Assembly: GCA_030066195.1 (NCBI GenBank) | Contig: JASJCB010000135.1 | Span: 1-36,211, forward strand | Direction: 5' to 3' | DNA length: 36,211 nucleotides | Source: Acidobacteriota bacterium | Lineage (GTDB): Bacteria; Acidobacteriota; Holophagae; Acanthopleuribacterales; Acanthopleuribacteraceae | Shown: positions 1 to 8,435 of the stretch, one piece after another | Layout of the letters: every line of letters starts with the position of its first letter | How positions within the stretch are numbered: the stretch's first letter is position 1 | The notes under the pieces: generated by a model | Database searches by the model: none | The model's input: the letters and a program-made list of their open reading frames with translations, nothing else | What the model was told of the DNA's origin: nothing | Translations under genes and position numbers: made by a program

Positions 1-1596
1 GGTCACCACGTCGCTGTCGATGGGGTCCTTGTGCTTTTTGACCTCGATCATCAGCGTTCGCCCGTCCGTGCCGTCCACCCGCAGATCGATCTCGCCTGAT
101 TTGCCGTCCGGAGCTTGCACCACATAGCGCGGGTAGATACGGGCGATCTCGAATTCCCGATCGTCTTGGATGCCCTCGAAGTAAACCGAGGGTTTGAAGC
201 GCTTGCGCGTGCGCATGTCGTTTTCCAACTGCATTTCGGCAAAGCGGCCCACCAGGTTGTTAAGCCTGCCTTGCAGGGACTTTTTCTCAGAGGTCAGCCG
301 GGCGATCTCTTCATGGATGCCCAATTCCGCCTCCGGGTCCAGTTCGGCCAGTTGGTCTTTGAAGCGTTGTTTCAACAGCAGGTAAAAGGTGCCGTCTTTC
401 AGAGCATAGTAACGGTATTCCGTTCGAGCGGCATGGATCAACTCAGCCTTGCGCAGCATTTCCAGTTTCTGATGGATCTCTTCCTCGGAGATGGGTAAAT
501 TGAGCCGTTCCTTGAGGATCTTGGGCGTAAATTGTTCGTCGGCCAGGCGCGTCAAATACAAGAGAATCTTTTTGGCGTGCCGTTCATTGATACGCGTCAG
601 CGAGCGATCCAGCCATGTTTCCCATTCCTGGGATAACTCCGCATGTTCGTTACCCGTTTCATAATCCACCACGCGTGCCACGCCGTTCAAGTTAGTCAAG
701 TCACGATTCGGGCAACTACTGCGCATGGCACAGGCAATAAAATAGGGATCGGAGAAGCAAAGCATGTTGAGAAAAACGGCGGCTTCATTGGTGATGGGCT
801 CTTCATAGACTTCAGCATAACGATAGACGGCTTCCAGACCTTCCTCTTCAGCCAAATAGGGCGACATCCAGCGCTTGCCCAAGCGGCCGGCTTCCAAATA
901 GGTATCGATCGCCTCGATCAACCAACCCACGGCGGAGCCCGCGGCAAGCATGGGGGCGATTTTGGATTCGGAGAGTTCGTGGTAACTGCCTGGAATGGAT
1001 TCGTCCAGAATCGTCTTCTCTTTGTCGGTGTAAACATAATGGCTCAAGTTTTGAAACTCGTCGATCATCACCACACAGCGAAGGTCGTGTACCGCGGCCA
1101 GACGATGAGGCATATGGATAGCCAGATCCCACATGGAATCGTAGCGGCCTTTTTCAAAGAATACAGGTAACTCTTCAGCCACCCGAACAATTAGATCAAT
1201 CTGTTGCTTTCGTCCATAGTCGGCAATAGTTTCCAAGGTCAAGGGAACCCTTGCAGGGTTTTTATCGCGCTCACGGAACGAAATAAATTGCGATGCAAAA
1301 ATTTGGAAATAATTGACAGCCAGTTCCGGATACCAGACCTTGCGCTCCACAATCTCCAGGTAAAACGGGATCACCTGGCCGTCGGCGCTCCAAAGTTGGT
1401 TGAACAGACGCTGCATAAAGGCGGTCTTGCCCGATTTCTTCCGAGCCAGGATGACCCGCGACTTGGAAATCATCTTGGGAATGCCCGCAAACCACTTATG
1501 GTACTCAGCAGTTTCCGCGGCTCTTTCAACAAAGAGATTGGGAGCGCCGATTCGTTCTTTCAAAGGATATTGCATCTGTTCAATCGTCAAACTCAT
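1..1596 (-). CDS. AAA-type ATPase with C-terminal PD-(D/E)XK-like domain (partial, 3' end beyond window)
   Basis: The frame is open from ATG at 1596 to the left edge, giving 532 codons with no stop; a GGGAG sits 8 nt before the ATG. Residues 51-58 read ARKKSGKT, a P-loop whose first glycine is alanine but whose GKT is intact. A Walker B-like stretch (VVMIDEFQ) follows about 130 residues later, then a helical, winged-helix-like region. Near the end of the visible part, GEIDLRV is followed by MIEVKK, the D...ExK spacing of a PD-(D/E)XK nuclease fold. This architecture (STAND/archaeal-type ATPase plus restriction-endonuclease-like tail) is common in defence- or mobile-element-associated ATPases, but the role here is unknown. 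The gene sits next to the left arm of the long inverted repeat. The ATPase call is firm; the nuclease-like tail is an inference from one motif. Confidence 0.75.
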   Translation of the reverse strand, partial: MSLTIEQMQYPLKERIGAPNLFVERAAETAEYHKWFAGIPKMISKSRVILARKKSGKTAFMQRLFNQLWSADGQVIPFYLEIVERKVWYPELAVNYFQIFASQFISFRERDKNPARVPLTLETIADYGRKQQIDLIVRVAEELPVFFEKGRYDSMWDLAIHMPHRLAAVHDLRCVVMIDEFQNLSHYVYTDKEKTILDESIPGSYHELSESKIAPMLAAGSAVGWLIEAIDTYLEAGRLGKRWMSPYLAEEEGLEAVYRYAEVYEEPITNEAAVFLNMLCFSDPYFIACAMRSSCPNRDLTNLNGVARVVDYETGNEHAELSQEWETWLDRSLTRINERHAKKILLYLTRLADEQFTPKILKERLNLPISEEEIHQKLEMLRKAELIHAARTEYRYYALKDGTFYLLLKQRFKDQLAELDPEAELGIHEEIARLTSEKKSLQGRLNNLVGRFAEMQLENDMRTRKRFKPSVYFEGIQDDREFEIARIYPRYVVQAPDGKSGEIDLRVDGTDGRTLMIEVKKHKDPIDSDVVT

Positions 1597-1727
1597 GAGC
1601 GCGGCTCCCAATTCATGCTGTCCCGCCAAGCATAACACAAGCCCACTGCTTTGAAGTTATTGGGGTAGCGCCCGGTGACGGCTCGATTGGAAATAAGCTT
1701 CGGTGTGAGCGAGGATCGCCGGCCAAA

Positions 1728-2209
1728 GGTTGTGAATTCATTTGATTTTCTAAATAGCAACAGTATTCTTTCATATACAAAATGGGGGATCAAAGATTTC
1801 TGCAGAATTCCTTGACATGCAACGTTGGAATTCAAAGATTTCTGTCCAAATCCTCGATACTCCAAATGGGAATTGAAGGATTTCTATCCAAATCCTCGAT
1901 ACTCCAAATGGGAATTCAAGGAAGTGGGTAGAAATCCTTGTGTCCCCATTTTGTTTGCCGAGGAATTCTTCTTTCAACTACCGTTCGCGAGCTGGAGGGC
2001 AAAGAAGCAAACCGGCAATTGCAGCTTCACTTTCTTGTGACACCCATAACGGTCTCGACTTTTCCGGGAGCCGGCAGCCCTACACCTTGACCGCCGGAAA
2101 AATAAGGCGGACTTCCGTACCCTTGCCCGCGCCTTCGCTGGTGACTTCCAGGTTGCCGTCGATTTGCTGCAAGGCATTGGCGCAGAAGTGAAGGCCCATG
2201 CCCGCCGCG
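1728..2209. repeat. Left arm of ~482-bp inverted repeat (partner 32075-32556)
   Basis: The minus strand of this segment aligns without gaps to the plus strand at 32075-32556; paired coordinates sum to 34284 throughout, including the kinase stop codon (2080-2082 versus 32202-32204). The arm contains the last ~43 codons of the propeller histidine kinase plus about 350 bp of downstream intergenic DNA with 42-bp tandem units. Differences between arms are scattered substitutions. The homology fades at about 1728 on one side and 2209 on the other. It looks like a segmental duplication in inverted orientation, with this copy attached to the intact gene and therefore likely the source. Confidence 0.9.
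1827..1910. repeat. Two 42-bp tandem repeat units, with decayed units on the 5' (1785-1826) side
   Basis: Units 1827-1868 and 1869-1910 differ at only a few positions; each begins GGAATT and ends with TCCTCGATACTCCAAATG. A third unit starts at 1911 and breaks down after about 10 bp. Diverged units are visible towards 1785. The unit is a multiple of three and can be read on the minus strand as a 14-residue repeat containing FPFGVSRIW. There is no convincing start or ribosome-binding site, so I regard it as an intergenic repeat, not a gene. Confidence 0.85.
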
Positions 2210-5200
2210 CCCGGTTTGGTGCTGAAGCCCTGGTGCACCACTCTGGCCAGGGTCTCGGGGTCGATGCCCTTGCCGTCGTCGCGCAGTGAAAGCAAAACCG
2301 CGTCGTGTCGTCGGTGGGCGATGACGGTGATATTGCCGCTGTCGCCGCGACGGGCTTCACAGGCGTTGGTCAGCAGACATAGCAGCACGTGTTTGAAGCG
2401 CACGCGTTCCAAGCGCACCCACAGTTCACGCGGCAGGATCCGTTTCACGTGGATGTTATTGGTGTCCATCAGGTTCCGTTCCGACGCAATGACCTCCTCG
2501 GTCAGTTCGCCCAGATCGACCACGGTCATGGTCTCCTCGGGCAGGTCGTATTTTTGCTGAGCCAACAGCTCGCCGCGGATCTTGGCCAGGCCCGAACTGA
2601 TGCGCTTCAGTTCGCCGGCGATATTCCGGTACTGGCCCTGAAACCCCTTGCTCACGCGATGCAGCCCTTCCATGAAACGATCGCCCTTTTCCTGCGCGGC
2701 CAGGGCCTTGGTAAAGGGATGGTGCGGATCTTCCAGGAGGGAGAGCAAGCGGTTCATGCGCTGCAGCCAGACCGCTTGTTCAACGGTCTCTCTTATCAGC
2801 GAGGTGGAAGTGTTGATGCTGTTGACGGTATTGCCCACATTATGTAGAACCTCGGTCGCGTGGGTCGCGATGCCCGCGCGATGAGCGCTTTCCAAAAGGT
2901 CCTCCTGGGCTTCGATCAAACCCCGGGTCCTTGCGGCGACAAGATCTTCCAGCATTTTTTCCCGGGAGGCCGCCTGCCGGGCCTGCCAACGCAACAAGCC
3001 GTAGATCAAAGCGGTCAGGGCCGATATGTAACCCAGCCAGGCCCACCAGGCCAGCCACCAGGGCTTGGGAACCCTGAAGGGAACGGCAATGCCGGGTTCG
3101 TTCCAAAGTCCGTCGTTATTGGCTGCTAACACGCGAAACACGTAGTCGCCCCAGGGCAGGCTGGTATAGGACGCCTTGCGGTTTTCGTCGGCCTCGCGCC
3201 AGTGAGGGTCCAAACCTTCCAGGCGAAAGCGGAAACGCGCTTTTTCACCCGCGGTCAGGCAGGCGCCGTTGAAGTGGAATTCCAGGCGATTGATCTTGCG
3301 ATCCGGTTTGGCGGGCATGGCCGGCAGAGGGACATCGTTGACGATCACGCGTTCGATATTGATGTCGATCGGGACGGTATTGCGTGGGTCGATACGGGCG
3401 TCCACCACGGCAGCGCCGCGTTCGCTTGCAAACCAGACGCGTCCCTCGGGGTCAAGGCCGGCGGGTCCGCTGCCCGCCACGTTGCCCGCGTAGGGGTGCG
3501 GCGATTCATCGCTTCCCAGAACCACCAGGCCGGAATCTTCTCGTTCGCCCCGGATGAAAGCGGCCAGTTCGTCCGGGTCGGCATGGGCCAGAGATCCCGC
3601 CGTGCTCAGCCACAATCTTCCCGAGGCGTCCTGGTTGAAGGCAACCACGGTTTCATGCGGCAGGCCCTGTTCCGGCATCATGGGCCGGAACCGGTCCTCA
3701 TCAAATACGGCGATGCCCGACATGCTGCCCACCCAGATACGCCCCCGGCGATCTTCAAAAAAGTTGCTGATAACCTGGCTGGACAAGCCGTCTTCCTTGA
3801 GGAATTGCCGTGTGCCGGTCGGGCCGATGCGGTAGACGCCGCCGCTGAGCGAACCCACCCACAGGCGACCCCTGCTGTCCTCGATCATGGAAAAAAGGTC
3901 GTCGTCTTTCAGGCCCAGGCGTTCGTGGACGTTCTCGAAACCGTAGCCCCTGTCGCGACACAACCCGCCGCTGGCCGGCGCAATCCAAATGGTCCCGTCG
4001 CGAGCCGCCACGATACCGCGAATGATCGGCGATGCGCCCGGCAGGATCAGTTGCTGTATCCGCTTGCCGTCCCACCGCCAGGCGCCGGCCTCCCGTGTGG
4101 CGATGAGAACATGCCCCTCCCGGGTTTCGGCCATGGTAACCACGGCTCGCTGCGATTCCGCCAATTTGTCGGCCAGGGGTTTCGGAGTGGGCATGAGTTC
4201 GAAGTTCCGATAGATATCGATACGGCTGTCCTTGCCGATCCACATCTCGTCGTTGGCCCGACGCAGGACGCTCCAGGTGTGACAGACTTCTTCACGGCAA
4301 AAATCGCGTAGAAAGTGGACTTTGCCGTTCCGCCATCGCGTCAGACCGCGCACCATGGACCCCAGCCACAGATTGCCCTCGCGATCGTAGAGCAGGTCCG
4401 CGCTGAATTCCGCGGCCTCATCGGGATCACCGGGAAATAAGGTGGTGAACCTGTTTCCCTCCAAGCGGTAAAGGCCCCCCTGGGATACCGAAACCGTCAG
4501 TCCCTCGCCGCGTACGAAGGCGCTGACCTTGAAGAAGGGCTGATGGTTTTCCAGTGGAATCCTTTCAGCCTTGCCGGCGACAATCCGGTAGGCATGGGTG
4601 CCGCCGGCCCAAATGGAGCCGTCGTGGTCCTGGTAGACCGTGTGGATAGTGGTTTCACCGGGAAGGTCGATGCGGCGGATGGTATTGGGATCGGTCAGAT
4701 GGTACAGACCGTCGAAGGTTGCCAACCACAGGCTGTCGTCGCGGTGATCCGCCTGCATGGTGGTGACCTCGGAGGAACCCTTGTCCAGGAAATCGGTCAC
4801 GGAATAGCGCTCCCAGGTCTCCTCCTTCAGGGCGTACAGCCTGCCGTCGTCGGCTACGGCCCACATGTGTCGGTTCGTGTCATCCCAAGTCAGGCGACTG
4901 ATGTAGATTTCGGGCACGGGGTGTTTTTCGAAGTGGAAGGGAGCGGTCATGCGAAACAGGCCGCAGGTCTGGGTGCCCACCCAAATGACCCCCTGGTCGT
5001 CCATGGCCAGGGCTTCGATGTTGGAGCAGGTCAAACCGGAGATGTCAGCGCCTGGAACCAGGACAAAATTCGCGCCGTCAAAACGTGCCAGCCCTTGCTG
5101 GGTCCCGACCCACAGATACCCGTCCCCGGCTTGAACAATCGAGGAAACGCTGGAGTGAGGTAGTCCTGAGGCGCTATTCCAGGTGCGGCGAATCAAATAA

Positions 5201-5292
5201 TGAGGCTGCCCGGCCCAAAGAAGAACCGGAACCAGTGCCGATAGAAACATAATCCTCCCTGTCGTCAGCGGCCCGAGCCGGTTTTTTCTCAT
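2080..5292 (-). CDS. Two-component regulator-propeller sensor histidine kinase
   Basis: This is a 1070-residue membrane sensor kinase. After an N-terminal signal/anchor there are about eleven Reg_prop-type blades (for example DGYLWVGTQQGLARFDG and RGRIWVGSMSGIAVF) up to about residue 620. A Y_Y_Y-type domain lies at ~670-735 and a Trp-rich transmembrane helix at ~744-767. A coiled coil leads into a dimerisation helix with the noncanonical motif EVLHNVGN, where H817 is the likely phospho-acceptor. The HATPase domain follows: N-box LLTNACEA ~973-980, G1 DDGKGID ~1005-1011, G2 GMGLHF. No receiver domain is attached and no response regulator is adjacent. The start is ambiguous: ATG 5292 gives a charged n-region, while the internal ATG at codon 15 has AGGGAGG only 3 nt upstream. 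The ligand is unknown; propeller kinases of this class often sense polysaccharides. A copy of the gene's 3' end lies at 32.1 kb, and a paralogue is at 24635-27991. Confidence 0.9.
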   Translation of the reverse strand: MRKNRLGPLTTGRIMFLSALVPVLLWAGQPHYLIRRTWNSASGLPHSSVSSIVQAGDGYLWVGTQQGLARFDGANFVLVPGADISGLTCSNIEALAMDDQGVIWVGTQTCGLFRMTAPFHFEKHPVPEIYISRLTWDDTNRHMWAVADDGRLYALKEETWERYSVTDFLDKGSSEVTTMQADHRDDSLWLATFDGLYHLTDPNTIRRIDLPGETTIHTVYQDHDGSIWAGGTHAYRIVAGKAERIPLENHQPFFKVSAFVRGEGLTVSVSQGGLYRLEGNRFTTLFPGDPDEAAEFSADLLYDREGNLWLGSMVRGLTRWRNGKVHFLRDFCREEVCHTWSVLRRANDEMWIGKDSRIDIYRNFELMPTPKPLADKLAESQRAVVTMAETREGHVLIATREAGAWRWDGKRIQQLILPGASPIIRGIVAARDGTIWIAPASGGLCRDRGYGFENVHERLGLKDDDLFSMIEDSRGRLWVGSLSGGVYRIGPTGTRQFLKEDGLSSQVISNFFEDRRGRIWVGSMSGIAVFDEDRFRPMMPEQGLPHETVVAFNQDASGRLWLSTAGSLAHADPDELAAFIRGEREDSGLVVLGSDESPHPYAGNVAGSGPAGLDPEGRVWFASERGAAVVDARIDPRNTVPIDINIERVIVNDVPLPAMPAKPDRKINRLEFHFNGACLTAGEKARFRFRLEGLDPHWREADENRKASYTSLPWGDYVFRVLAANNDGLWNEPGIAVPFRVPKPWWLAWWAWLGYISALTALIYGLLRWQARQAASREKMLEDLVAARTRGLIEAQEDLLESAHRAGIATHATEVLHNVGNTVNSINTSTSLIRETVEQAVWLQRMNRLLSLLEDPHHPFTKALAAQEKGDRFMEGLHRVSKGFQGQYRNIAGELKRISSGLAKIRGELLAQQKYDLPEETMTVVDLGELTEEVIASERNLMDTNNIHVKRILPRELWVRLERVRFKHVLLCLLTNACEARRGDSGNITVIAHRRHDAVLLSLRDDGKGIDPETLARVVHQGFSTKPGAAGMGLHFCANALQQIDGNLEVTSEGAGKGTEVRLIFPAVKV

Positions 5293-5331
5293 CGGCGCAA
5301 TGGGCCGGGGGCTTGACCGGGAGGCGCGGAT

Positions 5332-5970
5332 CTACACTTCCGCGAGGGGTTGTTTTTCCAGGTCCTGAAGCGTGGTCATGGGGATGAATCCGGGTTGGGC
5401 GCGGATGCGGTCCAACCAGGCGCGAATTTGACCGTAAGGGGCCAGGGAAATGCCGGCCTCCTCGGCGACATGCGTGTATGCGAAGAGACTGATATCGGCC
5501 AGGGTGTAACGTTTGCTGACCATATAAGGCCGACCGTCCAGATGTTTATTCAAAATGTTCAGGGCGCGCCGTGCGTCCTTTTGCCGTTCCTGAAGCATGA
5601 GGCCGATATTCTCCGGCGCGGTGCCGCGAATGGTCAGGTGATAACGCGCGGTGCCGATGTTGGGCTCCACGTGGTATTGCTCGAAACACATCCACTGCAA
5701 CATTTTGCCGCGCTCCATCTGGGAGTCGGGCACAAAGCGCGTGTTTTCGCCGAAATACCAGAGGATGGCGTGAGATTCGGCGAGATATTCCCCCTCCACC
5801 GCCACCACGGGGATGCGGGCGTTGGGGTTCTTCTCCAGGAATGCCTTGGTGCGGGTCTCGCCCTTCAGTAGATCGAGATGAATGAAGTCATAAGCTATAC
5901 CAAGCTGGGAAAGCAGCAGTTCGATCTTATAGGAATTCCCGGAGGGATAGTAGCCGTAAAGCTTGATCAT
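5332..5970 (-). CDS. Glutathione S-transferase family protein
   Basis: The 212-residue product has the usual two-domain GST length. The N-terminal thioredoxin-fold half opens with IKLYGYYPSGNSYKI, places the likely catalytic Ser in the SGNS loop, has the cis-Pro in ARIPVV and the glutathione gamma-Glu-binding ESHAI motif near residue 66. The C-terminal helical half carries YTLADISLFAY, the N-capping/hydrophobic-staple Asp region typical of GSTs. It should be a cytosolic glutathione- or thiol-dependent transferase, reductase or isomerase; substrate cannot be predicted. GGAG lies 8 nt before the ATG. It follows the VWFA gene by about 110 bp and precedes the kinase on the same strand, but nothing ties it functionally to either. 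Confidence 0.88.
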   Translation of the reverse strand: MIKLYGYYPSGNSYKIELLLSQLGIAYDFIHLDLLKGETRTKAFLEKNPNARIPVVAVEGEYLAESHAILWYFGENTRFVPDSQMERGKMLQWMCFEQYHVEPNIGTARYHLTIRGTAPENIGLMLQERQKDARRALNILNKHLDGRPYMVSKRYTLADISLFAYTHVAEEAGISLAPYGQIRAWLDRIRAQPGFIPMTTLQDLEKQPLAEV

Positions 5971-6079
5971 GGAGAAGCTCCGGTTTAAAGGTGATTTCGA
6001 TTATATAACGATTCGCCCGTATGTCACGCTTTGGTTTGCTTACGCCCCGGATTTGGAAAATCCCTTCCTGTCGTTCCAA

Positions 6080-8131
6080 TCAATTCGCTATTGTCAAGGG
6101 GACATTGCGGCCGTGAGCCTCGCCGGTTTCCGGGTGCGCGGCCCGAATGGTCAACTTGTAGCGACCGGGGGCCGAATCCAACTTGGGGATTTGGCCGTAA
6201 ACGCGCAGGCTGCCTTCCACGCGCATCAGACTCAATTGACGGAAATCCGTCTTGAGTTCCCGTCCCTCCCTGCTGATCGACAGGTCGATAACCAAGTCTG
6301 CCGGAGAACCTTTCAGGCCGTTCAGATGGAAGAATACGTTCAACGGTTCCCCGCTGTAAATTTCCGGCCTGCCGCGCACCAGCATGTTGCGAATGACCAG
6401 CGGGTCGGCGCTACGGCGGTCCCTGGGATTCGTGATTTTTTTGGCCGCCTTGCCGGGTTTCTCCATCATGTTCAGGGGCAACAGGCGATAATCGTCGTAT
6501 TGGGAAAGAACGACCTCGCTGATGTGGAATTTCTCGGTGGTGTACAAGGGGCCCGCGGTTACAGCCTCATGCAGGGAAAAGGCGCCCGTATCCAGATTGC
6601 GCACATAGAAACGAACCACATCGGGGTCGCCGTCGGCAACCAGCACGTGGTGCAGGCGCAAGCCCTTATCCGGGGGCAATTTAGTCAGCGTGGTCTGGGT
6701 GACGTCGTAGACTTCTTCGGCCGCGCCCACCGCGGCCAGACCTACTTCAAAACCTTTCTTGGGCCTGGGTTCCGGCGGCAGATCGATGGTGACGGGAATC
6801 AGAACCTGACCGTCCTCACCCCGAAAACGATAAAAACTGTAGCGGCAGTCCAACTCATTGCGTGTCTCCCGCGAGAACAGCAGGTATGTCTCGAACGATA
6901 ATTGTCTGTCGACCCTGTTCAACCGTTTCCAAGGCCTTTTGCGACCGAACCTCTTGCCGTAGTGAAGTTTCAGGTTTCGGCGGTTGCCGGCTAACTCGAT
7001 ACGGATGCGCTCGCCGGAACTCGCGGCATCGACCGTGTAGACCAGACGGTAGTAGTGCCGGGAAGAATCCTGAAGATTGACTACCTCCCGGGAAATGGAA
7101 GCCTTGCCGTCGGCGCGTGCGAAAAAGCCGCCGGTATCGACAGCCAACTTCAGGGGCCCGCTTTGTAATTGGAAATAATCTTCATATTGAGAATTGCCGG
7201 AGGTATCGGCCGGCAGATTCGACAGGCTGAGGCCGGGGCTCAGGAATTCGCCGATGGGCCTGCGGTCCGCCTGGACGAACGAATACACGGTCACGTTACG
7301 GCGGTTCAGCATTTTGCCGAGCCGGGCAGCCTGGCCGCGCGTATTCATGTACTGGCCGCCGGCCGGTTGCAGATAGACGCCGCCCGATAAATGGTAGATC
7401 GCCTTGGCGTGCGGGTGCTGCCCCAGCATCATAGCCATTGCTTCCATCTGGTTGTAATAGCTGCGAAAGTGTTCCAGCTTGAGGCGTTCCTTCTCGATAA
7501 TCGCTTCTTCCACCCGTCGTTCCAGGTTGGCAATCTCCTGGGGATCGAGCGCTTCCAGGCGGCGGTCCAGCTCTTCCTGGTGTTCCACAATCAAGTCCTG
7601 GCTGTTGATCAGGGTGCGGCGGAACTCGCCCTTGTATTCAGCCAGGAGCAGGCAATCGGCCAACATGTCCACATCGTCACTGAAGGGCGACAGGTGTTTC
7701 AGGGTTTCGTCGAAGTGCAGGATCTTCATCTTCACCCCGGGTCGAACCTCGGCGCGCACCAACTCTTGCGCGGCTTCGATAATGGGTTCGAATGCATCCG
7801 GCCCGATATTGCTGGTATCCAGCAACAGGATCACCACCCGTCCGTCGGGTTGCACCACGGCGCCGCCCTCACCCAACCGGGTCAGGTCGATGGTTTTAGG
7901 AGTAACGGCTCGGCCCGTGCGGTGATCCACTTCTTCGAAGAAACTGAGCGACCGCGTCTGCCGCCCCTCTTTCAAAATAAAATCGTCGGCCTTCAAACCG
8001 GTGACAGGCTTGCCGTCCCTGTACACCACATGAACGCGAACATCGCGCAAAATCACGGAGATCTGTTCTTGGACCACATCCTGGCCGAAACCATTCAGGG
8101 CAAAAAGTAAGAGGCATAGGCGATACATCAT
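6080..8131 (-). CDS. Exported VWFA-related protein (acidobacterial type)
   Basis: The 683-residue product begins with a signal peptide (MMYRLCLLLFALNGFGQ) followed by a beta-rich segment DVRVHVVYRDGKPVTGL and DDFILKEG. This opening, leading into a von Willebrand A-like domain, is characteristic of the VWFA-related proteins that are multiplied in Acidobacteriota. The MIDAS position reads LLLDTSNIG (~103-111), so the DxSxS motif is degenerate. A Glu/Leu-rich helix ERRVEEAIIEKERLK is inserted in the A domain. The C-terminal ~250 residues are beta-rich without a recognised domain. It is likely periplasmic or surface-associated and probably mediates protein-protein contacts. AGGA lies about 10 nt before the ATG. 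A TACAAT hexamer at 8182-8187 on the minus strand could be a -10 element, but no good -35 is visible. Confidence 0.82.
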   Translation of the reverse strand: MMYRLCLLLFALNGFGQDVVQEQISVILRDVRVHVVYRDGKPVTGLKADDFILKEGRQTRSLSFFEEVDHRTGRAVTPKTIDLTRLGEGGAVVQPDGRVVILLLDTSNIGPDAFEPIIEAAQELVRAEVRPGVKMKILHFDETLKHLSPFSDDVDMLADCLLLAEYKGEFRRTLINSQDLIVEHQEELDRRLEALDPQEIANLERRVEEAIIEKERLKLEHFRSYYNQMEAMAMMLGQHPHAKAIYHLSGGVYLQPAGGQYMNTRGQAARLGKMLNRRNVTVYSFVQADRRPIGEFLSPGLSLSNLPADTSGNSQYEDYFQLQSGPLKLAVDTGGFFARADGKASISREVVNLQDSSRHYYRLVYTVDAASSGERIRIELAGNRRNLKLHYGKRFGRKRPWKRLNRVDRQLSFETYLLFSRETRNELDCRYSFYRFRGEDGQVLIPVTIDLPPEPRPKKGFEVGLAAVGAAEEVYDVTQTTLTKLPPDKGLRLHHVLVADGDPDVVRFYVRNLDTGAFSLHEAVTAGPLYTTEKFHISEVVLSQYDDYRLLPLNMMEKPGKAAKKITNPRDRRSADPLVIRNMLVRGRPEIYSGEPLNVFFHLNGLKGSPADLVIDLSISREGRELKTDFRQLSLMRVEGSLRVYGQIPKLDSAPGRYKLTIRAAHPETGEAHGRNVPLTIAN

Positions 8132-8261
8132 AAATCAAACATCCTGCAACCGGGTGACTAAAAAAACAGGCTCACCTCTCCATTGTACACAATAAGCCGC
8201 ATAAAAACACCTGGAGCGGCGGCCACCCGCGGCCACCTACAGGGACTTGTCAAAGTCGAGG

Positions 8262-8295
8262 GAATTTGCACGTGTCACGAATTTGCACGTGTCAC
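8262..8295. repeat. Perfect 17-bp tandem duplication
   Basis: GAATTTGCACGTGTCAC occurs twice head-to-tail at 8262-8278 and 8279-8295. Each copy contains the palindrome CACGTG (or GCACGTGT). It lies between the VWFA gene and the decayed RND locus. It may be a regulator site pair or a simple slippage product. Confidence 0.85.
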
Positions 8296-8435
8296 GTGAG
8301 TATCCGGCAGCCGAACCAATCCTCGCTCTAAAAAACAGGAAGAAAGTCGATGCATAAAACAACCAAGCAGCACAGAGAACTGCATAAACTTCCGCTTGAG
8401 CGAAAGATATTTTGTTGTTTCCGGGAACAGCAAAG

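Noticed and set aside
3202..4311. A 369-codon plus-strand open frame opposite the first kinase
   Set aside because: The minus strand encodes unmistakable propeller blades; the antisense product has no recognisable motif and no ribosome-binding site.
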